From Pacificimonas pallii (GTDB lineage Bacteria > Pseudomonadota > Alphaproteobacteria > Sphingomonadales > Sphingomonadaceae), in NCBI RefSeq assembly GCF_019204005.1, contig NZ_JAGSPA010000005.1, positions 62,001-126,000 of the forward strand: a DNA stretch of 64,000 nt, given 5' to 3'. Each line of letters begins with the position of its first letter. Positions within the stretch are counted from its first letter, which is position 1. The notes beneath the pieces were generated by a model that searched no databases, had not been told where the DNA came from, and saw only the letters and a program-made list of their open reading frames with translations. Position numbers and translations under genes: made by a program. Below, one piece after another: positions 8,084 to 16,290 of this stretch.

Positions 8084-9328
8084 TTAAGGTATCCCGAGGA
8101 TCAAGAAGGTTAAAAAAACGAACGCGGTTAAGACCAGGCAGGCGGATAGCCAGCGCCAGTGGCCCATACCCGTCCACATTCCCGCAAAGCTCCGGCCCAG
8201 CTCAATGCGATCGCCGCGCTCGCGTGCAATACGAAGCGAATAAATCGCCGCGCCGGAAAGGGACAAACCCGTCATTGCCAGGCCGAACAGGAACCATGGC
8301 ACTTTTGTCCAATAGTCGCCGAAATACCCGAAATGCAAAGGATCGGCCATTTCACTGATCCGCTGGTGGAGGCTGAGGGCGCGTCCATCGGTGGTCAGCA
8401 TCACTTCGCCGCTGCGCGCGTCGACCCAGACCGCATTGGCACGCGGGCGTACCAGAACCGCTTTTGCATCTCCGTGAAGCTGGAGCATGGGATTGTCGAT
8501 ACTGGGCAGGATCGCCCGCTTGGCACGAAGCTCTCGATTGGCGGCGAGCGCGGCGGCAAAGGCTTTGGTGAGATCGGCAGGCGGCGCGCCAGCGGCGGTC
8601 AAACCTTCCGGCTCGACATGCGGATGTGATTGCGCCTCGCCTCCGAGGCTTTCGACGAAATACCACATGCTCGTCAGGGCAATGAGCGCCACGAACCAAA
8701 GCGACCATATACCGGCCAGTCGATGGAAATCTCCCCACCAGGTACGCGCATCGCGCCGACGCAGCGGCTTCGCGAAACCGCGCCACCATTTCTTGTAAAC
8801 GACGAAGGAGGTCGTGAGCGTGATAAATAGCAGGAAGGCGAGAGACGTGACGATTGGAACGCCGATCCAGACCGGAAGATTGAGATGTCTATGCATGTTG
8901 CGCAGAACACGCTGCGCACCCATCCAGGGCCCGGTCCCTTGAATTTTTCCGGTAGTGGGATGCGCATGGAGGAAGAAGATATCGCCCGCCGGGTCCTTAA
9001 CCGTGACCTTCGCGGCAAAGGCCGATGCGGTCGGCGCCTCAATGGCAGTGGCCCTGGCAACGCCGGGATATTCCGCCGCGTTCGCGGCAATTTCGGCCCA
9101 GGCGACAGGGCCCGCCACGCTTGATGGCAGAACGCGCAGGCTGGGCTGCAACACCCAGTCGATTTCCGCACTCACAACTGCCAACGTCCCCGTGAACAGG
9201 ATAAAGGTCATGAACAGGCTGAGCTTGAGTCCGGCCCATTGGTGAACCCTCCACCATAAGCGTGCGGCCTTTGGCGCGGGCTTCACACGGACCTGCCCGC
9301 CGCTGCCGGTGGCCCGCGCCATTTCCAT
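8084..9328 (-). CDS. PepSY-associated transmembrane protein
   Basis: Inner-membrane protein of the PepSY_TM family (414 aa), commonly paired with siderophore receptors and thought to act in ferric-siderophore reduction or iron release. It shows four or more membrane segments: residues about 36-58 (LSLFMTFILFTGTLAVVSAE), a segment after NLPVWIGVPIVTSLAFLLFI, one at WSLWFVALIALTSMWYFV, and a C-terminal pair ending LTAFVFLTFLILGIP. Periplasmic loops carry the PepSY regions and His-rich helices (HRHLN, FHRL). Its start overlaps the stop of the receptor gene upstream (TGATG), so both are one operon under the Fur box. Confidence 0.88.
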   Translation of the reverse strand: MEMARATGSGGQVRVKPAPKAARLWWRVHQWAGLKLSLFMTFILFTGTLAVVSAEIDWVLQPSLRVLPSSVAGPVAWAEIAANAAEYPGVARATAIEAPTASAFAAKVTVKDPAGDIFFLHAHPTTGKIQGTGPWMGAQRVLRNMHRHLNLPVWIGVPIVTSLAFLLFITLTTSFVVYKKWWRGFAKPLRRRDARTWWGDFHRLAGIWSLWFVALIALTSMWYFVESLGGEAQSHPHVEPEGLTAAGAPPADLTKAFAAALAANRELRAKRAILPSIDNPMLQLHGDAKAVLVRPRANAVWVDARSGEVMLTTDGRALSLHQRISEMADPLHFGYFGDYWTKVPWFLFGLAMTGLSLSGAAIYSLRIARERGDRIELGRSFAGMWTGMGHWRWLSACLVLTAFVFLTFLILGIP

Positions 9329-11475
9329 CAGAACCTGTATGCCACCTCAAGAAAGGCCGAACGCGGTTCCCCCGGGAAGTGGCCGGTCCGGGCGATAAAC
9401 CCGGACGAGGCGTAGGTTTTGTCGAACAGGTTATCGACCCGCAGCAATGCGCGAAACGGCCCGGTTTCGTAAATCAGCGAAGCATCGAATACCATGTACG
9501 GCCTGACTGGCTGCCCGCTGATACTGACCCGTTCGGACACATAATCGCCGCCCATCGCAACCGCCAATCCGATGTCCGGGAACTGATAGCGGGTCCAGAA
9601 GCCGAACTGGTGCGCGGGCGCGTTGGCGAACCGGTCGCCGACAGCATTGGAGAAGCCGCCGCCCGCATTGTCTTCGGTGATGCGCGTATCATTATATCCA
9701 TAGGCGGCGGTTATGACCCAGTCGGGTGTGATATCCGCCGCAATATCGAACTCGATGCCCTTGCTCGTGATTTCTCCGATCGCCACGCGATCATCGATCC
9801 CGTCGCCGCCCACATCGCCGCGGGGATTGGCCTGGAGAATGTTCGACCGCCTTAGCCGGTACGCCGAAAGCGAAGACTGGACGCGCCCATCGAAGAGTGC
9901 GGACTTGATCCCCGCCTCGTAGATATCGCCGCTCGTCGGCGCGAAGGGGCCGCCTGCCAGCGGATTCTGCGAAGCCGGGCGCTGCGGTTCGAAACTGGTG
10001 GCATATTGCCCGAAGGCGGAGATATCGTCGGTGACGCGATAGACCACCCCGCCGCGATACGTCGTCTCGCTCCCTTCGAAGACCGCGCCATTGGCATTGT
10101 CGTGGAAATCGTCGCGCCTGATGCCGCCTACGAGGATGAGCCGCCCGATGGTAATCTCGTCGAGAAGATAGACGCCGGTACGCTCGCTTTTGGTGACCGA
10201 GAGGCGGAACGGGATCTGATTGTAGGTCGCCGGGTCGGACCGGCCATATTGGGGATCGAACAGACCGAGCGGATTCGGCAGGCCGGGGGTGGCCACGGTG
10301 GTTCCGCGTAGCGAGCGCCCTTTGAAAAGGCTGTCGCCGACAAAGTGATCGGCACCGATCAGGAGGCGGTTGCCGATCCCGTCGGAGAGGGTGCCCGACC
10401 AGATGAGATTGCCACCGAATGACCAGGTCTCCTGAGTCCGCAGCTGATCGCGGAATTCGCGGATGCTGCTGTCGATCGTGCCATCGCCATCCGCATCGAA
10501 CAGGCCGCGCGGTTCGTGGTAGTTCTGCACTTCGCGGGCATCGTTGTAGCGCGCGGTGGCATCAATGCTGATCCCGTCGAACGGCGCCGCTTCCAAGCGA
10601 AACTGGAAGACGTCGGACGTGAGGTTGAGGAAATCGGAAGGCTCGTTGTGGTTCCACCGCCGCGAAGTGAGGAAATTGCCTTCGTCATCGACCGGCACGC
10701 CGCGCATGCGGTTCGCGTCCAGCTCCTGATCGTAGCGCGTGGCCTGGATATCAATGCGAACCGGACCGGAATCCATCGCAAGGCCAGTATCCGCAATCAA
10801 TGTGCGCGAGGCGGAATTGAAACGGAACGTTCCCCTGTCCTCGTAGAAGATGCCGCCCCTGGCGCCAAAGCCACGGCCGAATGGTGCATTGATCTCCGCC
10901 GATCCGCCGAAACGATCTTCGGTCCCGGCGATACCCTTAATTTCTGCCGAGAACGCATCGGCATTGGATTTCTTGGTCACATAATTGAACAGTCCGCCCG
11001 GCGCGCCTGCACCGTATAGCATTCCGCTCGGCCCCTTTAGGAACTCGACCCGCTCGACATTGAACAATTGCGGGACCGAAAAGCCGGCATAGGGATCGCC
11101 ACGTAGCCCATCGTAGAAATTCTCTTCTTGCCGAAAACCGCGTGCGGTAACGCCAGCATAGCTGAAGACGCTAACGCCGGATATGTTGCGATAGAGATCC
11201 TGCGCGTCACGCGCGCCTTGATCTTCGATCAATTGTTTCGTGATGGTGGTGACCACCAGGCTCGATTCCAGAGGCGGCGTGTCGAGCTTTCCGACGGAAA
11301 CCTCCTCTGCCCGGTATAGCTTTTGAGCACGTCCGGTAACCACGATAGTTCCGTCGTCGATAGGCTGCGCCTCAGTCGTTTCGCTTTGCCGCGCGCGCCG
11401 ATCATCGTCCTGCGCGGCCGAGGGCGAGTCCAGCAGGGCCGCGGCGGCTATGATGACAATATACGAGACCCTCAT
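9328..11475 (-). CDS. TonB-dependent siderophore receptor
   Basis: Outer-membrane ferric-siderophore receptor (715 aa). I chose the ATG at 11475 over one 21 bp upstream because AGAAAGGA lies 5-6 bp before it and it begins the signal peptide (MRVSYIVIIAAAALLDSPSA). A TonB-box-like segment GTIVVTGR is followed by the plug (about residues 60-200: LIEDQGARDAQDLYRNISG, then VTARGFRQEENFYDGLR), then a 22-strand barrel ending in the aromatic signal YRF. The plug pattern matches siderophore receptors, not sugar or cobalamin ones. Upstream lies a strong Fur box, so expression should rise in iron limitation. The substrate cannot be told from sequence alone. Confidence 0.93.
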   Translation of the reverse strand: MRVSYIVIIAAAALLDSPSAAQDDDRRARQSETTEAQPIDDGTIVVTGRAQKLYRAEEVSVGKLDTPPLESSLVVTTITKQLIEDQGARDAQDLYRNISGVSVFSYAGVTARGFRQEENFYDGLRGDPYAGFSVPQLFNVERVEFLKGPSGMLYGAGAPGGLFNYVTKKSNADAFSAEIKGIAGTEDRFGGSAEINAPFGRGFGARGGIFYEDRGTFRFNSASRTLIADTGLAMDSGPVRIDIQATRYDQELDANRMRGVPVDDEGNFLTSRRWNHNEPSDFLNLTSDVFQFRLEAAPFDGISIDATARYNDAREVQNYHEPRGLFDADGDGTIDSSIREFRDQLRTQETWSFGGNLIWSGTLSDGIGNRLLIGADHFVGDSLFKGRSLRGTTVATPGLPNPLGLFDPQYGRSDPATYNQIPFRLSVTKSERTGVYLLDEITIGRLILVGGIRRDDFHDNANGAVFEGSETTYRGGVVYRVTDDISAFGQYATSFEPQRPASQNPLAGGPFAPTSGDIYEAGIKSALFDGRVQSSLSAYRLRRSNILQANPRGDVGGDGIDDRVAIGEITSKGIEFDIAADITPDWVITAAYGYNDTRITEDNAGGGFSNAVGDRFANAPAHQFGFWTRYQFPDIGLAVAMGGDYVSERVSISGQPVRPYMVFDASLIYETGPFRALLRVDNLFDKTYASSGFIARTGHFPGEPRSAFLEVAYRF

Positions 11476-11531
11476 GACGTCCTTTCTGCGAATCATTCGC
11501 AGTTCGGCTAGGGGATCAGTTCCGCCTCGTC

Positions 11532-11551
11532 AATGATAATGATAATGATTC
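11532..11551 (-). promoter_or_regulatory. Fur box upstream of the siderophore receptor
   Basis: AATGATAATGATAATGATT is three tandem GATAAT-type hexamers, a near-ideal ferric uptake regulator site, 57 bp upstream of the receptor start. Only the receptor-PepSY operon faces it. Confidence 0.88.
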
Positions 11552-11763
11552 GTATTAACAAAAAATCAGCAATCCCGTCGCCATCGCTGCTGAGGCATTC
11601 GCCTCCCGCCGCCGCGCCCGCTTTCGGTGCGCGCTTATCGGATAACGGACTGTCAGCTTTTCAACCTTTTTTGAAAGCGTTGAGGGCGCGGCAAGACATG
11701 AAAAGCGGTCTTACACCGGCGTGGCGAACTACAAGGTTGCCAATCGGAAGAGCGGGGAAGGTG

Positions 11764-11840
11764 TGGCGCGCCCGACAGGATTCGAACCTGTGGCCCCCAG
11801 ATTAGGAATCTGGTGCTCTATCCGACTGAGCTACGGGCGC
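11764..11840 (-). tRNA. tRNA-Arg (anticodon CCT)
   Basis: Cloverleaf on the minus strand: 7-bp acceptor GCGCCCG (11840-11834) with CGGGCGC (11774-11768), D arm TAGCTCAGTCGGATAGAGCA, anticodon stem CCAGA/TCTGG with loop TTCCTAA giving anticodon CCT, and T arm CAGGTTCGAATCCTG. Discriminator G is followed by a genome-encoded CCA (11764-11766). It reads AGG. No integrase gene or attachment duplication is seen beside it. Confidence 0.96.
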
Positions 11841-11876
11841 ACGCCTTACGCTACTCACCGTGCGTTTGGCGCGGCG

Positions 11877-12419
11877 TCAAGCGTCGGATTGCTGCTTGAC
11901 GGGGAAAAGCAGCGGTATTGCCGGAACGCCTTCTTCGCGAAGCGCCTTTGCATCTTCGGGGCGGGTTTCGCCGTAGATCGGGCGGGCGTCCTGCTCGCCA
12001 TAGTGCATGGCGCGGGCTTCGTCCGCGAACTTGTCGCCAACATAGTCACTTTGCGCCACGGCGTCTGCCTGCGCTTTCGCCATTTTCTGTAGCATCACCT
12101 TCGCCGTCTCGATATCGGTGGGTTGACCAGCCGCGGGGGAAGGAGGGGGCGGGGATAGAGATGCGCTTCCGCCGCCCATCGCGGCTGTGACATCCGCCAT
12201 ATGACCGTCCGTGCGGTCGCCTTCCCGTGCGCCAGCTTCGCGCGCATCCGCCGACTTCCCGCCGATCGCCATCAGGCTCGGTAGGCGCTCGACGGTGCCG
12301 ACATTGCAAATGGGGCAGCATACCAGCCCGCGTTGCTGCTGCGCCTCGAAATCATCCGCGCTTCCGAACCACGCTTCGAAGACATGGTTGCCACCGCATT
12401 TCAGGTCATAAACGATCAT
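11877..12419 (-). CDS. DUF1178 family protein
   Basis: A 180-residue cytosolic protein of the DUF1178 family, common in alphaproteobacteria and of unknown function. The N-terminus MIVYDLKCGGNHVFEAWF and a pair CCPICN near residue 35 form the family's small zinc-ribbon-like beginning; the C-terminus carries YGEQDARPIYGETRPEDAK, also characteristic. The middle (about 60-110) is low-complexity with a Pro run. Its start overlaps the stop of the nitrilase gene (ATGA), making it the last gene of the comF-grxC-nitrilase operon. Confidence 0.88.
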   Translation of the reverse strand: MIVYDLKCGGNHVFEAWFGSADDFEAQQQRGLVCCPICNVGTVERLPSLMAIGGKSADAREAGAREGDRTDGHMADVTAAMGGGSASLSPPPPSPAAGQPTDIETAKVMLQKMAKAQADAVAQSDYVGDKFADEARAMHYGEQDARPIYGETRPEDAKALREEGVPAIPLLFPVKQQSDA

Positions 12420-13249
12420 AGGCGGGCAATATGGGTGCGATGGTCGCGTGAGGGAAGACGGCGGCGAACATCGCCGATGCGGGTCAGGTCGATGTCGCAG
12501 AGGGCGCTTCCTGCGGCTGTACCCATGTCGAGCAGGATTTCGCCCCAGGGGTCGATGACCAGGCTGTGGCCATAAGTGGCGCGGCCATCCTCATGCGCAC
12601 CGGTCTGCGCGGCAGCGACAACGAACGCGGTCGATTCCACGGCGCGGGCGCGGGCGAGCAGGTGCCAATGCGCTGTTCCTGTTGGACGCGTGAAGGCAGC
12701 GGGAATAGTGATTAATTCCGCGCCCGCTTCGCTAAGGACATCATATAGCCGCGGGAAGCGGATATCGTAACATATGGAAAGCCCGAGCCGCCCGGCGGGC
12801 GTATCGGCAACCACGGCGCGGTCACCTGCCCTGTAGGCCTTCGATTCCATCCAGCGCTCGCCCTCGCCAAGATCGACATCGAACAAATGGATCTTGTCAT
12901 AGCGCGCGGCGATATTGCCCTCCGCGTCGATCAGGAAGCTGCGATTGGCAAGGCGGCCATCATCGTCTTTCCCGGCATCTGACGGCGCAACGGCAAGCGA
13001 GCCTATCGCGACCCAGACGCCATGCGCGCGTGCCGCGCGGCGCACGGCGGCGAGCACGGCATCATCCTCTTCGCTTCTTATCCGCGCCATCATGCGTGCC
13101 CGATCGCGATCGAGCAGGCCCGACATCTCGGGTGTGAACACGATCTCCGCACCCTGAAGGGCGAGTTTGGCAATCGCACGGACCATTGTGTCGGCGTTGT
13201 CCGACGGGTCGATCCCGCTGGTCATCTGGACGATACCGAGGCGAGTCAT
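12416..13249 (-). CDS. Carbon-nitrogen hydrolase (nitrilase superfamily, Nit1-like)
   Basis: Cytosolic amidase of the nitrilase superfamily (277 aa). The catalytic triad is visible as Glu41 (FTPEMSG), Lys in YDKIHLFDVDLGEG and Cys in LSICYDIRFPRLY. The signature DIRFPRLYDVLSEAGAE groups it with Nit1/YbeM proteins, which hydrolyse deaminated glutathione as metabolite repair; that role fits the adjacent glutaredoxin gene but is inference. It overlaps both neighbours by 4 bp. An omega-amidase is the main alternative. Confidence 0.88.
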   Translation of the reverse strand: MTRLGIVQMTSGIDPSDNADTMVRAIAKLALQGAEIVFTPEMSGLLDRDRARMMARIRSEEDDAVLAAVRRAARAHGVWVAIGSLAVAPSDAGKDDDGRLANRSFLIDAEGNIAARYDKIHLFDVDLGEGERWMESKAYRAGDRAVVADTPAGRLGLSICYDIRFPRLYDVLSEAGAELITIPAAFTRPTGTAHWHLLARARAVESTAFVVAAAQTGAHEDGRATYGHSLVIDPWGEILLDMGTAAGSALCDIDLTRIGDVRRRLPSRDHRTHIARL

Positions 13250-13530
13250 CCCGCGAGAAGCGCGTCCAGCTTTCCGCTATTTTCAAGCGCGGCGAGGTCG
13301 TCGGATCCGCCAACATAGGTATCGCCAATGAAAATCTGCGGTACGGTCGTGCTCCCATTGGCCCGTTCAAGCATTTCCTGCCGCTTCGGCCCGCCCATGG
13401 AGATATCGATCTCGTTGAATGCCGCGCCCTTTTTCTCCAGCAATGTTTTCGCGCGCGTACAATAGGGGCATAGGAATTTCGTATAGATGTCGATTTGGGG
13501 CAAAACATGTTTCCTGTCGTATTTCATCAT
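13246..13530 (-). CDS. grxC: Glutaredoxin 3
   Basis: Small dithiol glutaredoxin (94 aa) that reduces disulfides and glutathionylated proteins using glutathione. The active site CPYC is at residues 21-24, followed by the cis-Pro motif TVPQIF and the glutathione-binding GGSDDL. Length and motifs are those of GrxC. It lies 6 bp after comF and overlaps the nitrilase start, so it is internal to the operon. A second ATG follows directly, so the start may be one codon later. Confidence 0.94.
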   Translation of the reverse strand: MMKYDRKHVLPQIDIYTKFLCPYCTRAKTLLEKKGAAFNEIDISMGGPKRQEMLERANGSTTVPQIFIGDTYVGGSDDLAALENSGKLDALLAG

Positions 13531-13536
13531 GCTGAT

Positions 13537-14268
13537 TCAGGCATCCGCCAGCGCCGCACGCGCATAGACTAGCACATCGATCCGGGCCGCGCCCGCTTTT
13601 CTAAGTGCCCTGCAGGCTGCTTCCGCCGTGGCACCGGTCGTCATCACATCGTCGATCAGGATGACGCGGCTGCCATCCCTTAAGCGCTTGGGCGCGGCAA
13701 AGGCTCCCTGCGCGGCACGGAATCGCGCTGCGCGGCTAAGACCGGCGGTCGAACGTGTCGGTTTTGTTCGGATCAGCGTGTCGATGCCAAGCGGAACACC
13801 GCTGCGCCGGGAGAGCGCGCGGGCAATGAGACCAGCTTGGTTATACCCCCGCTTGGCCAGCCGCGCCCGGTCGAGCGGGACCGGCACGATCAGGTCGGTA
13901 TCGGGTCTGACATGGCGCTGCAAAGCCTCCGCAATCAAACGGGAAAGATGCGTTCTTCCGCCATGTTTCAGGCCAAGAAGGACTGGTACCGCGGCGCCTT
14001 CGTAGCGCATGGCCGCGCGCGCATGGTCATAAGGGCGCGTTGCGCCCGCGCACTCACCGCAAATCACGCCATCTGAAAATTCACCGGCAAAAGGCAATCC
14101 GCATGTCGCGCACATGGGGTCGGTGATGAAGCCCAGCGTTTCCCAGCACTCCGCACAGAAACGGTCGGCGCTATCGACGATCTCACGGCAACCGGGACAA
14201 CGCGGCGGCAGGATCAGATCAAGGACCGTCGCCGCGGCGCGCTTCATATGTGATCCGAGCTGCTGCAT
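13537..14268 (-). CDS. ComF family protein (phosphoribosyltransferase fold)
   Basis: ComF-type protein (243 aa), related to the competence protein needed for DNA uptake, though its role outside transformation is not fixed. Near the N-terminus is a zinc-finger-like set of Cys (PPRCPGC, CAEC, CATCG, CGEC at about 22-75). The C-terminal part is a phosphoribosyltransferase domain with the PRPP loop VILIDDVMTTGAT. It is the first gene of the operon with grxC. An ATG 21 bp inside is an alternative start. The methyltransferase gene diverges 46 bp away. Confidence 0.9.
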   Translation of the reverse strand: MQQLGSHMKRAAATVLDLILPPRCPGCREIVDSADRFCAECWETLGFITDPMCATCGLPFAGEFSDGVICGECAGATRPYDHARAAMRYEGAAVPVLLGLKHGGRTHLSRLIAEALQRHVRPDTDLIVPVPLDRARLAKRGYNQAGLIARALSRRSGVPLGIDTLIRTKPTRSTAGLSRAARFRAAQGAFAAPKRLRDGSRVILIDDVMTTGATAEAACRALRKAGAARIDVLVYARAALADA

Positions 14269-14314
14269 GCCGCCATCTTATCGCGCCTGCGGATAAATCC
14301 TATATGCGCGCATC

Positions 14315-15121
14315 ATGATAACACCTGATCCCGCTGCACAGGCGTCCATCGCCGAACCGTTCGACCGCGCTGCCCGCAGGGCGGCGCGAAACCGCTGCGC
14401 TGGCGACTTCGCCGATTTTGCGTTTCTGAAACACCATATGGCCGGGGATCTCGCCGCGCGTGCCGCGGGGTTTGAGCGCCGATGGTCACGCGTGCTCGAC
14501 CTTGGCGCGCATGATGGCAGTGCATCGGCGATGGTACCGTCGGAAGAAACGATCCGCTGCGACTGCGCCGCAGGATTTTCGCCGCAGGTCATTTGCGACG
14601 AGGATCGGCTGCCCTTCGCTGCGGCGCAGTTTGATCTGGTCCTTTCCGCCGGCAGCCTCAACGGTGTCAACGATCTGCCGGGCGCGCTTGTCCAGATACG
14701 CCAGTGCCTGCGCCCTGACGGTATCTTCCTTGCCAGTTTCGTCGGCGGTGCTTCGCTCGCGGACCAGCGGCAGGCGCTTATTGCGGCCGACCTTGCCGCC
14801 AGCGACGGCGCATCTCCGCGCCTGCATCCGATGATCGACGGGCGAGAGGCGCCATCCTTGCTGCAGCGCGCCGGCTTTGCCGACCCCGTCGTCGATATTG
14901 CGGAGACCGTGGTGCATTACCGTGATCCGCTGGCCATGCGGCGCGATCTGCGCGGTATGGGCGAAGGAAATTATTTGCGCGCCCGCGCACGCCGCCCGAT
15001 CGGCCGAACCCGATTGAAGGCCATGACGGAGCACCTCGAAACGCTGCGCGATGATACCGGACGGATCGCCGCCCATCTTGAGATTGTGACGATGACGGGG
15101 CGCGTGCCTGCGAAGGGTTAA
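14315..15121 (+). CDS. SAM-dependent methyltransferase (NDUFAF5/BioC-like)
   Basis: Class I methyltransferase (268 aa). Motif I reads VLDLGAHDGSA (near residues 65-75), followed by DEDRLPFAAAQFDLVLSAGSLNGVNDLPGAL, which matches the group containing mitochondrial NDUFAF5, a complex I assembly hydroxylase, and BioC. The length, an N-terminal FDRAARRAARNR and a C-terminal helical section fit the NDUFAF5-like group of alphaproteobacteria. It is tail-to-tail with mutT, stops 2 bp apart. The exact substrate is not known. Confidence 0.82.
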   Translation: MITPDPAAQASIAEPFDRAARRAARNRCAGDFADFAFLKHHMAGDLAARAAGFERRWSRVLDLGAHDGSASAMVPSEETIRCDCAAGFSPQVICDEDRLPFAAAQFDLVLSAGSLNGVNDLPGALVQIRQCLRPDGIFLASFVGGASLADQRQALIAADLAASDGASPRLHPMIDGREAPSLLQRAGFADPVVDIAETVVHYRDPLAMRRDLRGMGEGNYLRARARRPIGRTRLKAMTEHLETLRDDTGRIAAHLEIVTMTGRVPAKG

Positions 15122-15123
15122 GC

Positions 15124-15543
15124 CTAAATAAGCGCGTCGAGAACGCCGATCAGCGGACGGTCGGCCGGCGGCATATCCAGGCTGAAAAGCTGCGGGGTGT
15201 GTACCCACTTTAACGCCTGCCCCTCGCGTCCTTTCGCGCTTCCCGTCCATTTGCGACACGCGAACAGCAGCAGGATCAGGTGGAAGGCCGCATAGCTGTG
15301 GCTGGCAAAACCGGTCGGGGCAAGGCAGGATTCATGGGTATCGATCCCCAGTTCCTCGGCAAGCTCGCGGATCAGCGCCGCCTCCGGCGTCTCACCTGCC
15401 TCCACTTTTCCGCCTGGGAACTCCCACGTTCCGGCAAGGTGCTTGCCGGGAAGGCGTTTCGTTACCAGCACGCGGCCATCACGATCGATCAGGGCGGCGG
15501 CGCTTACGAAGACCGTAGGTAGGGGGCTATCGGGATCTGACAT
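15124..15543 (-). CDS. mutT: 8-oxo-dGTP diphosphatase MutT (Nudix)
   Basis: Nudix hydrolase (139 aa) that cleans oxidised guanine nucleotides from the pool. The Nudix box is complete: GGKVEAGETPEAALIRELAE followed by ELGI (about residues 43-66), fitting GX5EX7REUXEEXGU. GTWEFPGGK before it and the late WV.TP segment are typical of MutT itself. Other small Nudix enzymes are possible but less likely. Confidence 0.88.
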   Translation of the reverse strand: MSDPDSPLPTVFVSAAALIDRDGRVLVTKRLPGKHLAGTWEFPGGKVEAGETPEAALIRELAEELGIDTHESCLAPTGFASHSYAAFHLILLLFACRKWTGSAKGREGQALKWVHTPQLFSLDMPPADRPLIGVLDALI

Positions 15544-15640
15544 TGCTCATACTTAACGCGCCGCGCACTGCGGGCGCAAAATCTTTGTTAATGTTTTTTA
15601 TCTATCTGAGGACATTGGACGAGCCGGAGTCTCCGCAAAT

Positions 15641-15820
15641 ATGATCTGCAAGATAATTCATAGGATTCGTCGTAATGACGACGGAGCCACGGCGATCGAG
15701 TACGGTCTGCTGGCGGCACTCATCGCGGTCGCTGCGCTTGGCGGGTTTCAGGCTTTCGGCACCAGCCTGACCAACATGTGGGGAAAAGTCAGCTCAACAT
15801 CCCAGGATGTGATGTCATAG
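15641..15820 (+). CDS. Flp-type pilin, first copy
   Basis: A 59-residue Flp/Fap pilin: short basic N-terminus, then DGATAIEYGLLAALIAVAAL with the class IVb cleavage region (G|ATAIEYGL, Glu and Tyr at +4/+5 of the mature form), one hydrophobic helix and a short Ser/Thr-rich tail. It has no strong ribosome site (no AGGAG in the 12 bp upstream), unlike the next copy. No tad assembly genes are in the window. The start is chosen as the only ATG before the motif. Confidence 0.85.
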   Translation: MICKIIHRIRRNDDGATAIEYGLLAALIAVAALGGFQAFGTSLTNMWGKVSSTSQDVMS

Positions 15821-15994
15821 TGAATTAACGTGTGCTGACCGATAGTTCTTCCGAGTATTATAAGATTATGAACATGAAATTCACCATTTGGTTTAATTAA
15901 TTTTCAAGACGTGATGAATATAAGATTGGTCACTGACCCATAAAAAGGACGGGGCCAGAGTTTTAAGGTACGTACCGATAATAGGAGATTAGTT
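15821..15994. other. AT-rich gap between the two pilin genes
   Basis: A 174-bp stretch clearly poorer in GC than its surroundings, with runs such as TTTGGTTTAATTAATTTTC. No gene is seen. It probably holds the promoter of the second pilin gene, which ends in TAGGAGA, a good ribosome site. Confidence 0.5.
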
Positions 15995-16165
15995 ATGTCG
16001 TTCATTCGGAAATTTCGTCGTGATGAGGACGGCGCGACGGCCATCGAATATGGCCTGATCGCTGCTCTGATCGCAGTTGCTGCCATTTCTGCGATGCAAG
16101 GCCTCGGCGACTCGGTTGGTAACACGATGACCAAAGCATCGACTTCGATGGATGACGCTCTCTAG
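15995..16165 (+). CDS. Flp-type pilin, second copy
   Basis: A 56-residue Flp/Fap pilin: MSFIRKFRRDEDG leader, then ATAIEYGLIAALIAVAAIS, and a short polar tail. The core is nearly the same as in the first copy, so they are tandem paralogues. TAGGAGA lies 8 bp before the ATG, and a strong intrinsic terminator follows, so this copy looks like the well-expressed one. It would be processed by a prepilin peptidase such as CpaA, encoded elsewhere. Confidence 0.9.
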   Translation: MSFIRKFRRDEDGATAIEYGLIAALIAVAAISAMQGLGDSVGNTMTKASTSMDDAL

Positions 16166-16207
16166 GAGAGCGTTCCGCAAAGCAGCCTGCCTTCGGGCAG
16201 CGAAAAG

Positions 16208-16241
16208 GGGCGTCCGGGAAACCGGGCGCCCTCTTTTCTTT
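16208..16241 (+). terminator. Intrinsic terminator after the Flp pilin
   Basis: GGGCGTCCGG (16208-16217) pairs with CCGGGCGCCC (16222-16231) around a GAAA tetraloop with one G-T pair, followed by TCTTTTCTTT. A smaller hairpin with a TTCG loop precedes it at 16186-16199. Confidence 0.9.
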
Positions 16242-16290
16242 CTGGTGAACAGCCGACGATGGCATCATCCATCGCGAACCGTTCGCCAAA

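Noticed and set aside
7882-8358. Open frame of 158 codons between the PEP-CTERM-like and PepSY genes
   Set aside because: No start with a ribosome site, no known domain, and the second half is antisense to the PepSY gene.
11572-11900. tRNA-Arg as an integration site
   Set aside because: No integrase, no repeat of the tRNA 3' end, and ordinary housekeeping genes on both sides.
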